From Gp6-AA40 sp035571515 (GTDB lineage: Bacteria > Acidobacteriota > Vicinamibacteria > Vicinamibacterales > UBA2999): a DNA stretch of 64,000 nt. Of the stretch, positions 36,146 to 44,300 are shown piece after piece. Made by a program: the position numbers and the translations under genes. A model generated the notes under the pieces. The model saw only the letters and a program-made list of their open reading frames with translations. It did no database searches and had not been told where the DNA came from. How positions within the stretch are numbered: position 1 is the stretch's first letter; the number at the start of each line of letters is the position of its first letter. The stretch spans positions 1 through 64,000 of the forward strand of contig DATNCQ010000145.1 in NCBI GenBank assembly GCA_035571515.1, in the 5' to 3' direction.

Positions 36146-36185
36146 AAAAGAAAAAAGCCTCTTCGCCGTCAGGGGCTGAAGAGGC
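36146..36185 (-). terminator. Transcription attenuator (rho-independent) of the aro-trp operon
   Basis: Read on the minus strand, GCCTCTTC (36185-36178) and GAAGAGGC (36164-36157) form an eight-base stem, extended by an inner GCC/GGC, and are followed by TTTTTTCTTTT (36156-36146). The first arm can instead pair with CTGAAGGGGC (36245-36236), ten bases with one G-U, as antiterminator. That segment can also pair perfectly over eight bases with GCCCCTTC (36299-36292) in the leader peptide codons. This is the full set of four mutually exclusive segments of a classical trp attenuator. Confidence 0.9.
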
Positions 36186-36219
36186 TTGGTCTTGCCGACT
36201 TCCTGTGCGTGGTGTGTTG

Positions 36220-36315
36220 CTAGACGCCGCAGGCCGCCCCTTCAGTCACGGTCCCGTACCACCACCAATAGCTGGCGAAGGCGGGGGACACGAAGGGGCT
36301 AAAAAATCGCGGCAT
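36220..36315 (-). CDS. trpL: Trp leader peptide with three consecutive Trp codons
   Basis: A 31-codon frame (ATG 36315, TAG ending at 36220) encoding a peptide whose residues 16-20 are YWWWY. It also has Phe at positions 4, 5, 8 and 13. Stalling of a ribosome at the Trp codons would cover pairing segment 1 (codons 6-8) and free segment 2 (codons 24-27) to form the antiterminator. With ample tryptophan the ribosome reaches the stop codon and blocks segment 2, allowing termination. The Phe and Tyr codons may add sensitivity to the other aromatic amino acids. The ribosome site is weak. Confidence 0.88.
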   Translation of the reverse strand: MPRFFSPFVSPAFASYWWWYGTVTEGAACGV

Positions 36316-36336
36316 CACGTGCAAAACAGTGCTGGG

Positions 36337-36366
36337 ACAGTACTTCAGCAGCCACGGGCGTGTCAA
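36337..36366 (-). promoter_or_regulatory. Promoter of the aro-trp operon
   Basis: On the minus strand, a perfect TTGACA (36366-36361) and TACTGT (36342-36337) are 18 bases apart. The predicted transcript begins near 36330, some 15 bases before the leader peptide start. No TrpR-type operator was recognised. Confidence 0.6.
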
Positions 36367-36385
36367 CACGCCATCCCCTTAGCCC

Positions 36386-36414
36386 TTGCGATCTCATGGG
36401 TTTACCCGTATCTT
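36386..36414 (+). promoter_or_regulatory. Predicted promoter of the S55 peptidase gene
   Basis: TTGCGA (36386-36391) and TATCTT (36409-36414) with a 17-base spacer lie 17 bases before the ATG at 36432. It overlaps the region upstream of the divergent trp promoter, so the two transcription units share about 50 bases of control DNA. Confidence 0.4.
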
Positions 36415-36431
36415 CAGCAGTGAGTGTCCCT

Positions 36432-38267
36432 ATGAACAGCCGTAGTCTCGCTGCCCTGCTCGCCCTGCTGGTCGTTGTCGCCGTCGGTCTCCCCGCGGCG
36501 ACCACATCATTTCCCGTCGATGAGCTGAAACCCGGCATGGTCGGCGTCGGTCGAACCGTCTTCCAGGGCGACGAGCTCCAGGATTTCAAGGTTCACATCC
36601 TCGGCGTGCTCCGCAACGTCATCGGCCCGCGCCGCAACCTGATTCTCGCCAAGCTCGAAGGTGGTCCGCTCGCCGACACGGGCGTGATTGCCGGCATGAG
36701 CGGCAGCCCCGTCTACATCGACGGCCGGCTCGTCGGCGCCGTGTCGTACTCGCTCGGACAGTTCTCGAAGGAACCGATCGCGGGCATCACGCCGATCGAC
36801 GAGATGGTCGAAGCGACCTCGCGCGTCGCGCCGCGGCGCCCCGCCGAGCGGATCGCGCTGCAGATGCCGCTGTCGCCCGAGAACATGCGCGCGTCGCTCA
36901 AGCAGGCCTTTGCCTGGATGCGTCCCTTCGCCGAGAGCCCGAACGACGTGCAGGTGTTCGGCAACGGCCTCGACGCCAGCGTCGGCACGATGCTTCGTCC
37001 CATCGCCACGCCGCTGACTATTGGCGGCTTCGACGCCTCGGTGATCGACCCCGTGGCGTCCGCGTTCCGCGAGCAGGGCTTCCTGCCCATGATGGCCGCC
37101 GCGGGCGGCCAGGAGCCGGCAGCCGCGAAGAATCAGCCGCTGCGTCCGGGCGATCCGGTCGGCGTGGCGCTCGTCACGGGCGACCTCGAGTTCGGCGCCA
37201 CCGGCACGGTCACCGAGGTCGACGGCAGCCGCGTCTATGCGTTCGGTCACCCGTTCTACGGTCTCGGCCCGACGCAGTTCCCGATGACGCGCGCCTACGT
37301 GCACACGATTCTGCCGAGCCTCTTCAGCTCGTCGAAGCTCGCGAGCACGGGCGAGATCATCGGCACGGTGCAGCAGGATCGGGCGACGGCGATCGCCGGC
37401 ACGCTCGGCGCCGGGCCCGCACTGATTCCGATCAACCTGAAACTCACGTCTGACCGCGGGGCGACGAAGACCTTCAAGATGTCGATCGTCAACGATCAGC
37501 TCTTCACGCCGCTGCTCGCGTACGTGTCCATCCTCAACACCCTCTCGTCCTACGAGCGGCAGAACGGCGCCGCGAGCTACGCCGTCCGCGGCAGCGCGAT
37601 GGTCAAGAAATACGGCAAGGTCGACTTCGAAGATCTCTTCACCGGCGACACCCCGTCGGTCGGCGCCGCCGCGTATGTCGTCGGCCCGATCAATTTCCTG
37701 CTGCGCAACGCGTTCGAGGACGTCGACATCGAAGGGCTGGACCTCGAGATCGACGCCAGCGAGCAGGCGAAGACCGCCACGCTCGAGCGCGTCTGGATCG
37801 ACGGCAACCGTCCGAAGCCGGGCAGCACGGTCACGCTCAAGGCGCTGATGCGGACGTATCGCGGCGAGGAGATCACGCGCTCCGTGCCGGTGGAGATTCC
37901 GGCCAACGCGCGCGGCAGCGTCTCCATCATGGTCGCGGACGGCAGCCGCCTCTCGCAGATGGAAGCGCGCGAGCTGCAGCTGCAGCCGCTGCAGACGCGC
38001 GACCTGGCGCAGATGATTCGCGTGCTCAACCAGACGCGCAAGAACAACCGCCTCTACGTGCGCCTCGTCACGCCCGACGCGGGCGCGGTGGTGAAGGGCG
38101 AGTCGCTCTCGTCGCTTCCACCGTCCGTCCTGGCCGTGATGGAGTCGGACCGCAACGGCGGCAGCTTCAAGCCGATCGGCGCGGCCCTGCTCGGCCAGTG
38201 GGAAATCACGACCGACCACGCCGTGAGCGGCTCGCGCACGCTGACGCTCTCACTCGATAACAATTAA
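36432..38267 (+). CDS. SpoIVB-type (S55) serine peptidase domain protein
   Basis: A 611-residue exported protein: signal peptide (LAALLALLVVVAVGLPAAT), then an S55 domain with FPVDELKPGMVGVGRTVFQG and the serine signature GMSGSP (Ser90/Ser92) followed by VYIDGRLVGAVSY. In SpoIVB this fold cleaves a membrane-protease complex during sporulation. Here no sporulation genes occur, and the domain is followed by about 300 residues of beta-rich sequence without a named family. It is followed by a secreted beta-propeller gene on the same strand. Substrate unknown. Confidence 0.8.
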   Translation: MNSRSLAALLALLVVVAVGLPAATTSFPVDELKPGMVGVGRTVFQGDELQDFKVHILGVLRNVIGPRRNLILAKLEGGPLADTGVIAGMSGSPVYIDGRLVGAVSYSLGQFSKEPIAGITPIDEMVEATSRVAPRRPAERIALQMPLSPENMRASLKQAFAWMRPFAESPNDVQVFGNGLDASVGTMLRPIATPLTIGGFDASVIDPVASAFREQGFLPMMAAAGGQEPAAAKNQPLRPGDPVGVALVTGDLEFGATGTVTEVDGSRVYAFGHPFYGLGPTQFPMTRAYVHTILPSLFSSSKLASTGEIIGTVQQDRATAIAGTLGAGPALIPINLKLTSDRGATKTFKMSIVNDQLFTPLLAYVSILNTLSSYERQNGAASYAVRGSAMVKKYGKVDFEDLFTGDTPSVGAAAYVVGPINFLLRNAFEDVDIEGLDLEIDASEQAKTATLERVWIDGNRPKPGSTVTLKALMRTYRGEEITRSVPVEIPANARGSVSIMVADGSRLSQMEARELQLQPLQTRDLAQMIRVLNQTRKNNRLYVRLVTPDAGAVVKGESLSSLPPSVLAVMESDRNGGSFKPIGAALLGQWEITTDHAVSGSRTLTLSLDNN

Positions 38268-38271
38268 CGAT

Positions 38272-38291
38272 GGGCCGCCGCACGGCGGCCC
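38272..38291. repeat. Dispersed palindrome between the S55 and propeller genes
   Basis: GGGCCGCCG-CA-CGGCGGCCC followed by CTACC. Arms of nine bases with a two-base loop; the CTAC flank is that of the family. Confidence 0.7.
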
Positions 38292-38307
38292 CTACCTGGC
38301 ATCACCG

Positions 38308-40560
38308 ATGAAAAACCGACTGTCGCGCGCCGCACTTGCGCTCGCGGCCGTGTGCGCGAGCGTGTCGCTCCTGCACGCGGCCAACCCCACGTTCTGGCAG
38401 GTCTCGAACGAAGCCGAGTTCGCCAGGGGCGACGTCGAAAACCTGTCGATCGACGGCTACGGGCGCCTGACGCTGGGACCGACGACGACATCGATCTACG
38501 ACGCCAGCGCGCCATTCCTCTGGTCGATGATCAGCGGCCTCGACGGCTCGACCTACGTCGGCAGCGGCAACGAAGGGCAGATCTATCGCGTCGATTCGGG
38601 CGGCAAGGGGTCCATCTTCTTCGACGCCGAAGAGCTCGAGGTGCACGCGCTGGCGCTGGCGCCCGCCGGCGGCCTCTACGCCGGCACCTCGCCCGACGGG
38701 AAGATCTACAAGATCGACGCGGCCGGCAAGTCGACCGTCCTGTTCGACCCGCCAGACAAGTACATCTGGGGTCTCGCCGTCGACAAGGGCGGCAACGTCT
38801 TCGCCGCGACCGGCGACAAGGGTGTCGTCTACAAGATCACGCCGGACGGAAAGGGATCGGTCTTCTACCAGACGAAGACGACGCACGCGATCTCGCTGGC
38901 GATCGAGAACGACGGCCACCTGCTCGTCGGCACCGAGTCGCCGGGGCGCCTCTTCCGGCTCGACGCCAACGGCAAGCCGTTCGTCCTGCTCGATTCGCCC
39001 TACAACGAAATCCACACGCTCAGGCTCGATGCGAAGGGCGTCATTTACGCGGCGGCGGTGAGCGGGGCCGGCGGCTCGCTGCCATCGACTCCTCCATCGT
39101 CGAACGCGGAGCCCCCGGCGTCGCCGACGCCGACGGTATCCGTCTCCACCGAGATCACCGCGATTGCGGTCGTCGATACGACGCCGCAGGGCGGGACGGC
39201 GGCGTCGACGCCGGAGCGCTCGAATGCGGGTCCCTCTGCCGGCGGCGTGTACCGCATCACGCCTGACGGCGTGTGGGACTTGATCTGGAGCTCGCGCGAG
39301 GATTCACCCTACGACGTCGCGCTCGAGCCGGACGGCAGCGTGCTGGTCGGCACGGGCAACAAGGGCAAGATCTATCGCCTCTCTGGCGATCCGCTCCAGC
39401 CGACGCTCCTCACCCGCGCCACCGCCCAGCAGGTCACCGCGCTGCTGCGCGACGGCCAGGGACGCGTGACGTTCACGACGTCCAACCCGGGAAAGATCCT
39501 GCGGCTGTCGCCGACCCGCGCCGACCGCGGCACCTATACGTCCGACGTACGCGACGCGCAGACCATCGCCACGTGGGGAGCCATCCGCTGGCAGGCGGCC
39601 GTGGCGCCGGGCACGCGTGTCGACATCGCGACGCGCTCCGGCAATACGCGGACGCCTGACGAAACCTGGAGCGACTGGACGACGCCGTACACGGTGCAGG
39701 AAGGCAGCCCCATCTCCAGCCCGCGCGCTCGCTACTTGCAGTGGCGCGCCGTGCTCACTGGCAGCAAGGGCGAGGCGCCGCTGCTGACATCGGTGACCGC
39801 CGCCTACCTGCCACGCAACATCCGGCCGGACGTGATGTCGATCACGATCAATCCTCCGGGCACCGTGTTCCAGCGTCCCTTCCCGACCGGCGATCCCGAA
39901 ATTGCCGGCTTCGACGGCGACGTCCCCGACCGCCGCAACGTGCCGCCGACGGGTGGCGGCACCGGTGGACCCAACGTCGGCCGTCGCGTCTACCAGAAGG
40001 GGCTCCTCACCTTCACGTGGCGCGCCCAGGACGAGAACCGCGACGAGCTGGTCTACGACGTCTTCTACCGCCGCGAGGGAGAGACCGCGTGGAAGCTGCT
40101 CAGGCGCGCGCTCGCCGACGAGATCGTTGTCTGGGATACGTCCTCCGTGCCGAACGGCCGCTATGTCATCCGCGTGGTGGCATCCGACGCGCCGTCCAAC
40201 TCCCCGACGACGGCATTGACCGGCGCGCTGGAGAGCACCGCGTTCGACATCGACAACACGCCGCCGGTGATCACGGTCACCAACGTCGGCCGCCAGGGCG
40301 GACGGCTGGCGATCGCGTTCGACGTGCGGGACGACAATTCAGCGGTGCAGAAGGCCGAGTACTCGCTCGACGGCGACCGCTGGCAGACGATTTACCCGAA
40401 GGATGGGATTGCCGACTCGCGCCTCGAGCAGTACGAGCTCGTGCTCGACGGCGAGCCGGGAACGCGCGGGGTGATCATCCGCGCCACCGACGCGCTGAAC
40501 AACATCGCGAGCGCGCGCGGCGACATCCCGACGCCGCCGGCGGCCTCAGGCCGTCGATGA
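38308..40560 (+). CDS. Secreted beta-propeller protein
   Basis: A 750-residue exported protein. After a signal peptide (AALALAAVCASVSLLHA) come repeated units of about 40 residues, with GQIYRVDSGGKGSIFF, GKIYKIDAAGKSTVLF and GVVYKITPDGKGSVFY, a pattern of NHL/PQQ-like propeller blades (about 60-390). A low-complexity Pro/Ser/Thr insert (about 255-310) interrupts the blades. The C-terminal 250 residues look like immunoglobulin or fibronectin-type beta domains (VYDVFYRREGETAWKLLRR). Probably a periplasmic or surface binding protein. The 3' end overlaps the convergent anti-sigma gene by 15 bases. Confidence 0.75.
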   Translation: MKNRLSRAALALAAVCASVSLLHAANPTFWQVSNEAEFARGDVENLSIDGYGRLTLGPTTTSIYDASAPFLWSMISGLDGSTYVGSGNEGQIYRVDSGGKGSIFFDAEELEVHALALAPAGGLYAGTSPDGKIYKIDAAGKSTVLFDPPDKYIWGLAVDKGGNVFAATGDKGVVYKITPDGKGSVFYQTKTTHAISLAIENDGHLLVGTESPGRLFRLDANGKPFVLLDSPYNEIHTLRLDAKGVIYAAAVSGAGGSLPSTPPSSNAEPPASPTPTVSVSTEITAIAVVDTTPQGGTAASTPERSNAGPSAGGVYRITPDGVWDLIWSSREDSPYDVALEPDGSVLVGTGNKGKIYRLSGDPLQPTLLTRATAQQVTALLRDGQGRVTFTTSNPGKILRLSPTRADRGTYTSDVRDAQTIATWGAIRWQAAVAPGTRVDIATRSGNTRTPDETWSDWTTPYTVQEGSPISSPRARYLQWRAVLTGSKGEAPLLTSVTAAYLPRNIRPDVMSITINPPGTVFQRPFPTGDPEIAGFDGDVPDRRNVPPTGGGTGGPNVGRRVYQKGLLTFTWRAQDENRDELVYDVFYRREGETAWKLLRRALADEIVVWDTSSVPNGRYVIRVVASDAPSNSPTTALTGALESTAFDIDNTPPVITVTNVGRQGGRLAIAFDVRDDNSAVQKAEYSLDGDRWQTIYPKDGIADSRLEQYELVLDGEPGTRGVIIRATDALNNIASARGDIPTPPAASGRR

Positions 40561-41442
40561 CGGCGGCGCGATCGAGGTGGAGGGCGAGTCGGGTTTCGGC
40601 GCCGTGCCGGCCGGCCGCGGCGCGGGCGCCAGTCTCACCGGCGCCGGGTCGATCGAGGCCTGCGCCGACGCCTTCACGGTCGTCCGCGCCAGCACCCACA
40701 CCATGTTCACGGCGACCGGCGCCCCGTCCGAGCCCTGCGCCGGCGTAAAGCGCGACTGCTTCACCGCGTTGACGACCGAGCTGACGTCGTCGATCTGCAC
40801 GGCCGTGTCGTGGCGGCGCACGCTCGCGCGTTCGGAGAACAGCACCTCGTAGTTGGCGACGCGCCCTTCGCGCGTCACGACCGTGGCGAGCGCGAAGACG
40901 GCCTCGTCACCAGGCACCGATTCGAGCGCGAGCGCCGCGCCGTCGAGCGCGCGCGGCGGCGCGGCCATCGCGTAGTCGAGGCGCATCGGGTTCCGGTCGG
41001 AGCCCGGGTTGGCCAGGTCCTGGATCATTCCGGCGAGGGAATCGGGGTTCTCGTCGCTCGTCAGCGAAACCACGGTGACGGCGACGCACAGGCAGGCGGC
41101 CGCCGCGAGGGACGCCCCGACCGCAGGCCAGAAGAACCGCATGTCGGCGCACATGTCGCACACCTGCGCCCACGTCGATTGCTCGCGTTCCGTCTTGATG
41201 CGCGTCAGCACCTCAGACCGGACGGAGGTGAGGCTGTCGTCGGCTTCGTCCGCCGCGCGCAGCGCGCACGACGTGAGGCGAAGCGACACGCCGATCAGCT
41301 GCAGGTCCTCGACGCGAGCCGCGCAGACGCGGCACCAGCGGAGGTGCGATTCGAGCGCCACCTGGTCGGTAACGGCGAGCTCGCGGTCGACGAACGCTTC
41401 CAGCATCCCCTGTGCGGCGGGGCAATCGAGGTACGGAATCAT
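40546..41442 (-). CDS. Zinc-finger anti-sigma factor with TonB-like C-terminal domain
   Basis: A 298-residue membrane protein. Residues 1-45 form a zinc-binding anti-sigma domain with His-x3-Cys-x2-Cys in SHLRWCRVCAARVE. A membrane helix lies at about 113-134 (VGASLAAAACLCVAVTVVSL). The outside part (about 185-265) reads VVTREGRVANYEVLFSE and AVKQSRFTPAQGSDGAPVAV, which has the pattern of TonB C-terminal domains (glycine turn, then RFxPA and a final strand). A Pro/Ala-rich tail follows. It overlaps the ECF sigma gene by four bases and should hold that sigma factor at the membrane until an envelope signal arrives. Confidence 0.82.
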   Translation of the reverse strand: MIPYLDCPAAQGMLEAFVDRELAVTDQVALESHLRWCRVCAARVEDLQLIGVSLRLTSCALRAADEADDSLTSVRSEVLTRIKTEREQSTWAQVCDMCADMRFFWPAVGASLAAAACLCVAVTVVSLTSDENPDSLAGMIQDLANPGSDRNPMRLDYAMAAPPRALDGAALALESVPGDEAVFALATVVTREGRVANYEVLFSERASVRRHDTAVQIDDVSSVVNAVKQSRFTPAQGSDGAPVAVNMVWVLARTTVKASAQASIDPAPVRLAPAPRPAGTAPKPDSPSTSIAPPSSTA

Positions 41443-42068
41443 GAACGAATCCCCAGCAATTCCTCGCGCAGCGCCTGGCGCGCGCGTGTGAGCCGCGACT
41501 TGACCGTCCCTACCGCGACGTCGAGGCTGAAGGCGATTTCTTCGTAACGGAGGCCGTCCACCTCGCGGAGTACCAGCGCCGTTCGTTGATCGAACGGCAG
41601 CCGTTCCATGGCGGCCCAGATTCGCGCGGCGGTTTCCTTGCTCGCGAGCAGCCGGTCGGGGAGTACCTCGCTGGTCGCTTCGATCTCGCCGCACCGTTTC
41701 AAGTGGTCGTCGAGCGACACCAGGTCCGTGCGGCGGCGCCGCCGCCACCAGCGCTGCCGGTTGCGCGCCTGGTTGACGACGATGCGGTAAATCCAGGTAC
41801 GCAGGGCCGACTGGCCGCGGAAGCGGGAGAGGGTCCGGAAGACCCGCAGGAACACCTCCTGCGACAGGTCGAGCGCTTCGTCGCGATCGCCGAGGAGGTG
41901 GAACGCGAGGTTGAAGACGGTTCGCTGATGCGCCGCGACGAGGTCTGCACACGCCCCTTCGTCGCCGGCGACGCACCGCTCGATGAGTGCAGCTTCGCCG
42001 CTATCGACTTCTGACCAGCTGATGGCGCCGGCGTTTTTCACAAGAGCTCCGGATGCAGGGTTATTCAT
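41439..42068 (-). CDS. ECF sigma factor, RpoE-like
   Basis: A 209-residue group 4 sigma factor: region 2 (AFHLLGDRDEALDLSQEVFLR, TWIYRIVVNQARNRQR) and region 4 (LPFDQRTALVLREVDGLRYE, VGTVKSRLTRARQALRE). It binds core polymerase and directs it to envelope-stress-type promoters. The next gene is its zinc-finger anti-sigma factor (overlap ATGA). A typical ECF promoter lies directly upstream, so the pair is probably autoregulated. ATG 42068 is the only reasonable start. Confidence 0.93.
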   Translation of the reverse strand: MNNPASGALVKNAGAISWSEVDSGEAALIERCVAGDEGACADLVAAHQRTVFNLAFHLLGDRDEALDLSQEVFLRVFRTLSRFRGQSALRTWIYRIVVNQARNRQRWWRRRRRTDLVSLDDHLKRCGEIEATSEVLPDRLLASKETAARIWAAMERLPFDQRTALVLREVDGLRYEEIAFSLDVAVGTVKSRLTRARQALREELLGIRS

Positions 42069-42087
42069 CGGAGTCTACACTGGAAAT

Positions 42088-42115
42088 TTGGACACCGCAG
42101 CCGCGCGAAAGTTCC
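42088..42115 (-). promoter_or_regulatory. ECF-type promoter of the sigma/anti-sigma pair
   Basis: On the minus strand, GGAACTT (42115-42109) and TCCAA (42092-42088) are separated by exactly 16 bases, the spacing of RpoE-type promoters (GGAACTT, 16 bases, TCTGA). The element ends 20 bases before the sigma-factor ATG, which makes autoregulation likely. Confidence 0.65.
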
Positions 42116-42146
42116 TCCGTACGATGATGTTACGATCCTGTCGTCC

Positions 42147-43424
42147 ATGAAACGGGGGATTCTGGCCGGAATAACCGGGGCAATCCTGCTCTCGGGGGCG
42201 TTTTTCGCCTGGAATGCCGTCCGCCAGGAGCGGGAGTTCCGCCGCCTGATTGCGGCCGGCGACGCCGCCATCACCCGCGACCAGACGTACGAGGCGATCG
42301 AGGCGTTCAGCGGGGCGCTGGCGCTCAAGAACGACTCGATGCTGGCCTACCTGAAGCGGGGCGACAGCTACCGGCGCCGGGGCGAATTGAGCTCCGCGCT
42401 GCGCGACCTGCGCGAGGCGTCCTCGGTCGACCCGACGGCGACGCGGCCGCTCGAGCTGCTCGGCGACGTCAACCTCGCGATGGGACGCTACGAGCGGGCG
42501 ACGGAGGTCTACCGGCGCTACCTCGCGCTCGACGACCGTGCGCCGCACGTCCTCTACAAGCTCGCGCTCGCCCTCTACCGCAGTGGCCAGGCGGAGGCCG
42601 CGCTCGATCCGCTTCGCCGAGCGGTGGCACTCGACGGTCGATTCGCCGAAGCCCACTACCTGCTGGCGATGTGCCTCGAGGATCAGAAGCACGACGACGA
42701 GGCGGTGCGGTCGTTCACGCGCGCGCTGGAGATCAACCCGGCGCTCGGCGCGGCGCGCGAAGAGCTGGCCGTCCTTCAGCTCGCGCACGGCAGGACGCGC
42801 GAAGGGATCGAGCAGCTCGAAGCGCTCGCGGCGCTCGAGCCGTCGCAGCCGCAGCGGCTGGTGAACGTGGGACTGGCCTACGCGCGCGCCGGGCGCACCG
42901 ACGCCGCAATCACCGCGCTCGGGCGCGCCGCCGAACGGTATCCCGAGGCCGACAACGTCTACATCGCGCTCGGCCAGGTGTGGCTCGAAACCGGCGAAGC
43001 GCACAACGATCGCGTCGCCTTGCGCAAGTCGCTCGAAGCGCTGCAGCCGGTGGCCTCGCGGCCGGACGCCACGAGCGACACGCTCACCCTCTACGGCCGT
43101 GCGCTCTTTCTCTCCGGCACCGTGGACGAAGCCGAGCGCACCCTGGAGCTGGCGGCATCGCGCTTCCCGGCCAATCCGAACGCGTTTCTGTACCTCTCGG
43201 CCGCGGCGGAGCGCCGCGGGCACGTGACGGCGGCGCGCGAGGCGCTCGCCAAGCATCTCGGGCTCGTCGGCGAACATCCGGCCGACGCGCCGCTGCTGGC
43301 GCTGCGCGCCGATGTGCAGGTGAGGCTCGGACAGGTCGCCGCCGCGCGCGCCTCGATCGCGGAAGGTCTCGCCATCGACCAGCGCAACGCCGCGCTGCTC
43401 CAGCTGCGCAGGAAGATCGGATAG
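42147..43424 (+). CDS. Membrane-anchored TPR protein
   Basis: A 425-residue protein with an N-terminal membrane helix (ILAGITGAILLSGAFFAW) and about ten tetratricopeptide repeats, each with the A-x-YxxGxxxxxxGxxxxA-type spacing (for example AYLKRGDSYRRRGELSSALRDL). TPR arrays bind partner proteins; the partner is unknown. It is divergent from the ECF sigma gene with a 78-base gap, so it may share its control region. The stop codon TAG is part of a palindromic repeat. Confidence 0.8.
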   Translation: MKRGILAGITGAILLSGAFFAWNAVRQEREFRRLIAAGDAAITRDQTYEAIEAFSGALALKNDSMLAYLKRGDSYRRRGELSSALRDLREASSVDPTATRPLELLGDVNLAMGRYERATEVYRRYLALDDRAPHVLYKLALALYRSGQAEAALDPLRRAVALDGRFAEAHYLLAMCLEDQKHDDEAVRSFTRALEINPALGAAREELAVLQLAHGRTREGIEQLEALAALEPSQPQRLVNVGLAYARAGRTDAAITALGRAAERYPEADNVYIALGQVWLETGEAHNDRVALRKSLEALQPVASRPDATSDTLTLYGRALFLSGTVDEAERTLELAASRFPANPNAFLYLSAAAERRGHVTAAREALAKHLGLVGEHPADAPLLALRADVQVRLGQVAAARASIAEGLAIDQRNAALLQLRRKIG

Positions 43425-43444
43425 GCGGACCTGAAGGTCCGCCT
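43423..43444. repeat. Dispersed palindrome after the TPR gene
   Basis: AGGCGGACC-TGAA-GGTCCGCCT followed by CTACGT; it overlaps the TPR stop codon. With the copy at 43490-43511 it forms an inverted pair about 45 bases apart. Confidence 0.85.
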
Positions 43445-43489
43445 CTACGTTCGCCTTGATGACGATCGTCTTCGCGCGATCGATCGTAG

Positions 43490-43511
43490 AGGCGGACCTT
43501 CAGGTCCGCCT
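43490..43511. repeat. Dispersed palindrome overlapping the permease stop codon
   Basis: AGGCGGACC-TTCA-GGTCCGCCT with GTAG before it, inverted relative to the copy at 43423. On the minus strand it supplies the last codons and the TGA stop of the permease gene. Confidence 0.85.
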
Positions 43512-44300
43512 GCGTGTCACGGGATCGAGGGCGTCCCGCAATCCATCCCCGAGAAAATTGAAGCCGAGGACCAGAAACGCGATCGCCAGTCCCGGGAAGA
43601 TCGTCAGGTGCGGTGCGTCGAGCAGGTGCGTACGCCCGCCGTTCAGCATCGTCCCCCAGCTTGGCGTCGGCGGCTGCACGCCGAGGCCCAGGAAACTGAG
43701 CGCCGCCTCCGCGAGAATCGCGCCGCCCATCCCGAGCGAGGCCTGCACGGTTATCGCGGGCAGCGCCGTCGGGATGATGTGCCTGGCGAGAATCCGCGGC
43801 GTCGTCGCGCCGAGCGCCCGCGCGGCCTGCACGAACTCGAATTCTCGCGCGCGCAGCACCTGGCCGCGCACCAGCCGCGCGTAGCCCACCCAGCCGATCA
43901 ACGAGAGGGCGAGCACCACGTTCGCCAGGCTCGGCCCCAGCACGGCGACGAGCGCAATCGCCAGCAGGAGCCCGGGAAACGCCAGCAGGACATCGATCAC
44001 GCGGCTGATCGTCTCGTCGATGCCGCCGCCGAAGTAGCCGGCGATGGACCCGAGGACCGTGCCGACCAGCGACGAGATCGACACGACGACGAGGCCGACG
44101 AGCAGGGAGATGCGCGCGCCCGCAAGCACGCGCGAGAAGATGTCGCGCCCCAGCTCGTCGAGCCCGAACCAGTGCGTCGCCGACGGTCCGTCGAGACGCC
44201 GGGCGAGCTCCTGTGCGGAGGGATCGAAACGGGTGACTGCCGGGCCGACGAGCGCCGCTACGATCGCCACGAGCACGATCGCCGCGCCGACCCTACTCAT
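43500..44300 (-). CDS. Peptide/nickel-type ABC transporter permease (DppC-like)
   Basis: A 266-residue inner-membrane protein with six predicted helices. HWFGLDELGRDIFSRVLAGAR is the DppC/OppC signature, and the ATPase-contact loop is EFEFVQAARALGATTPRILARHIIP. It partners the DppB-like protein encoded eight bases upstream in overlap. The C-terminal RRRT and the stop codon come from a palindromic repeat, so the tail is altered. The substrate (peptide, metal complex or sugar) cannot be told without the binding protein. Confidence 0.9.
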   Translation of the reverse strand: MSRVGAAIVLVAIVAALVGPAVTRFDPSAQELARRLDGPSATHWFGLDELGRDIFSRVLAGARISLLVGLVVVSISSLVGTVLGSIAGYFGGGIDETISRVIDVLLAFPGLLLAIALVAVLGPSLANVVLALSLIGWVGYARLVRGQVLRAREFEFVQAARALGATTPRILARHIIPTALPAITVQASLGMGGAILAEAALSFLGLGVQPPTPSWGTMLNGGRTHLLDAPHLTIFPGLAIAFLVLGFNFLGDGLRDALDPVTRRRT

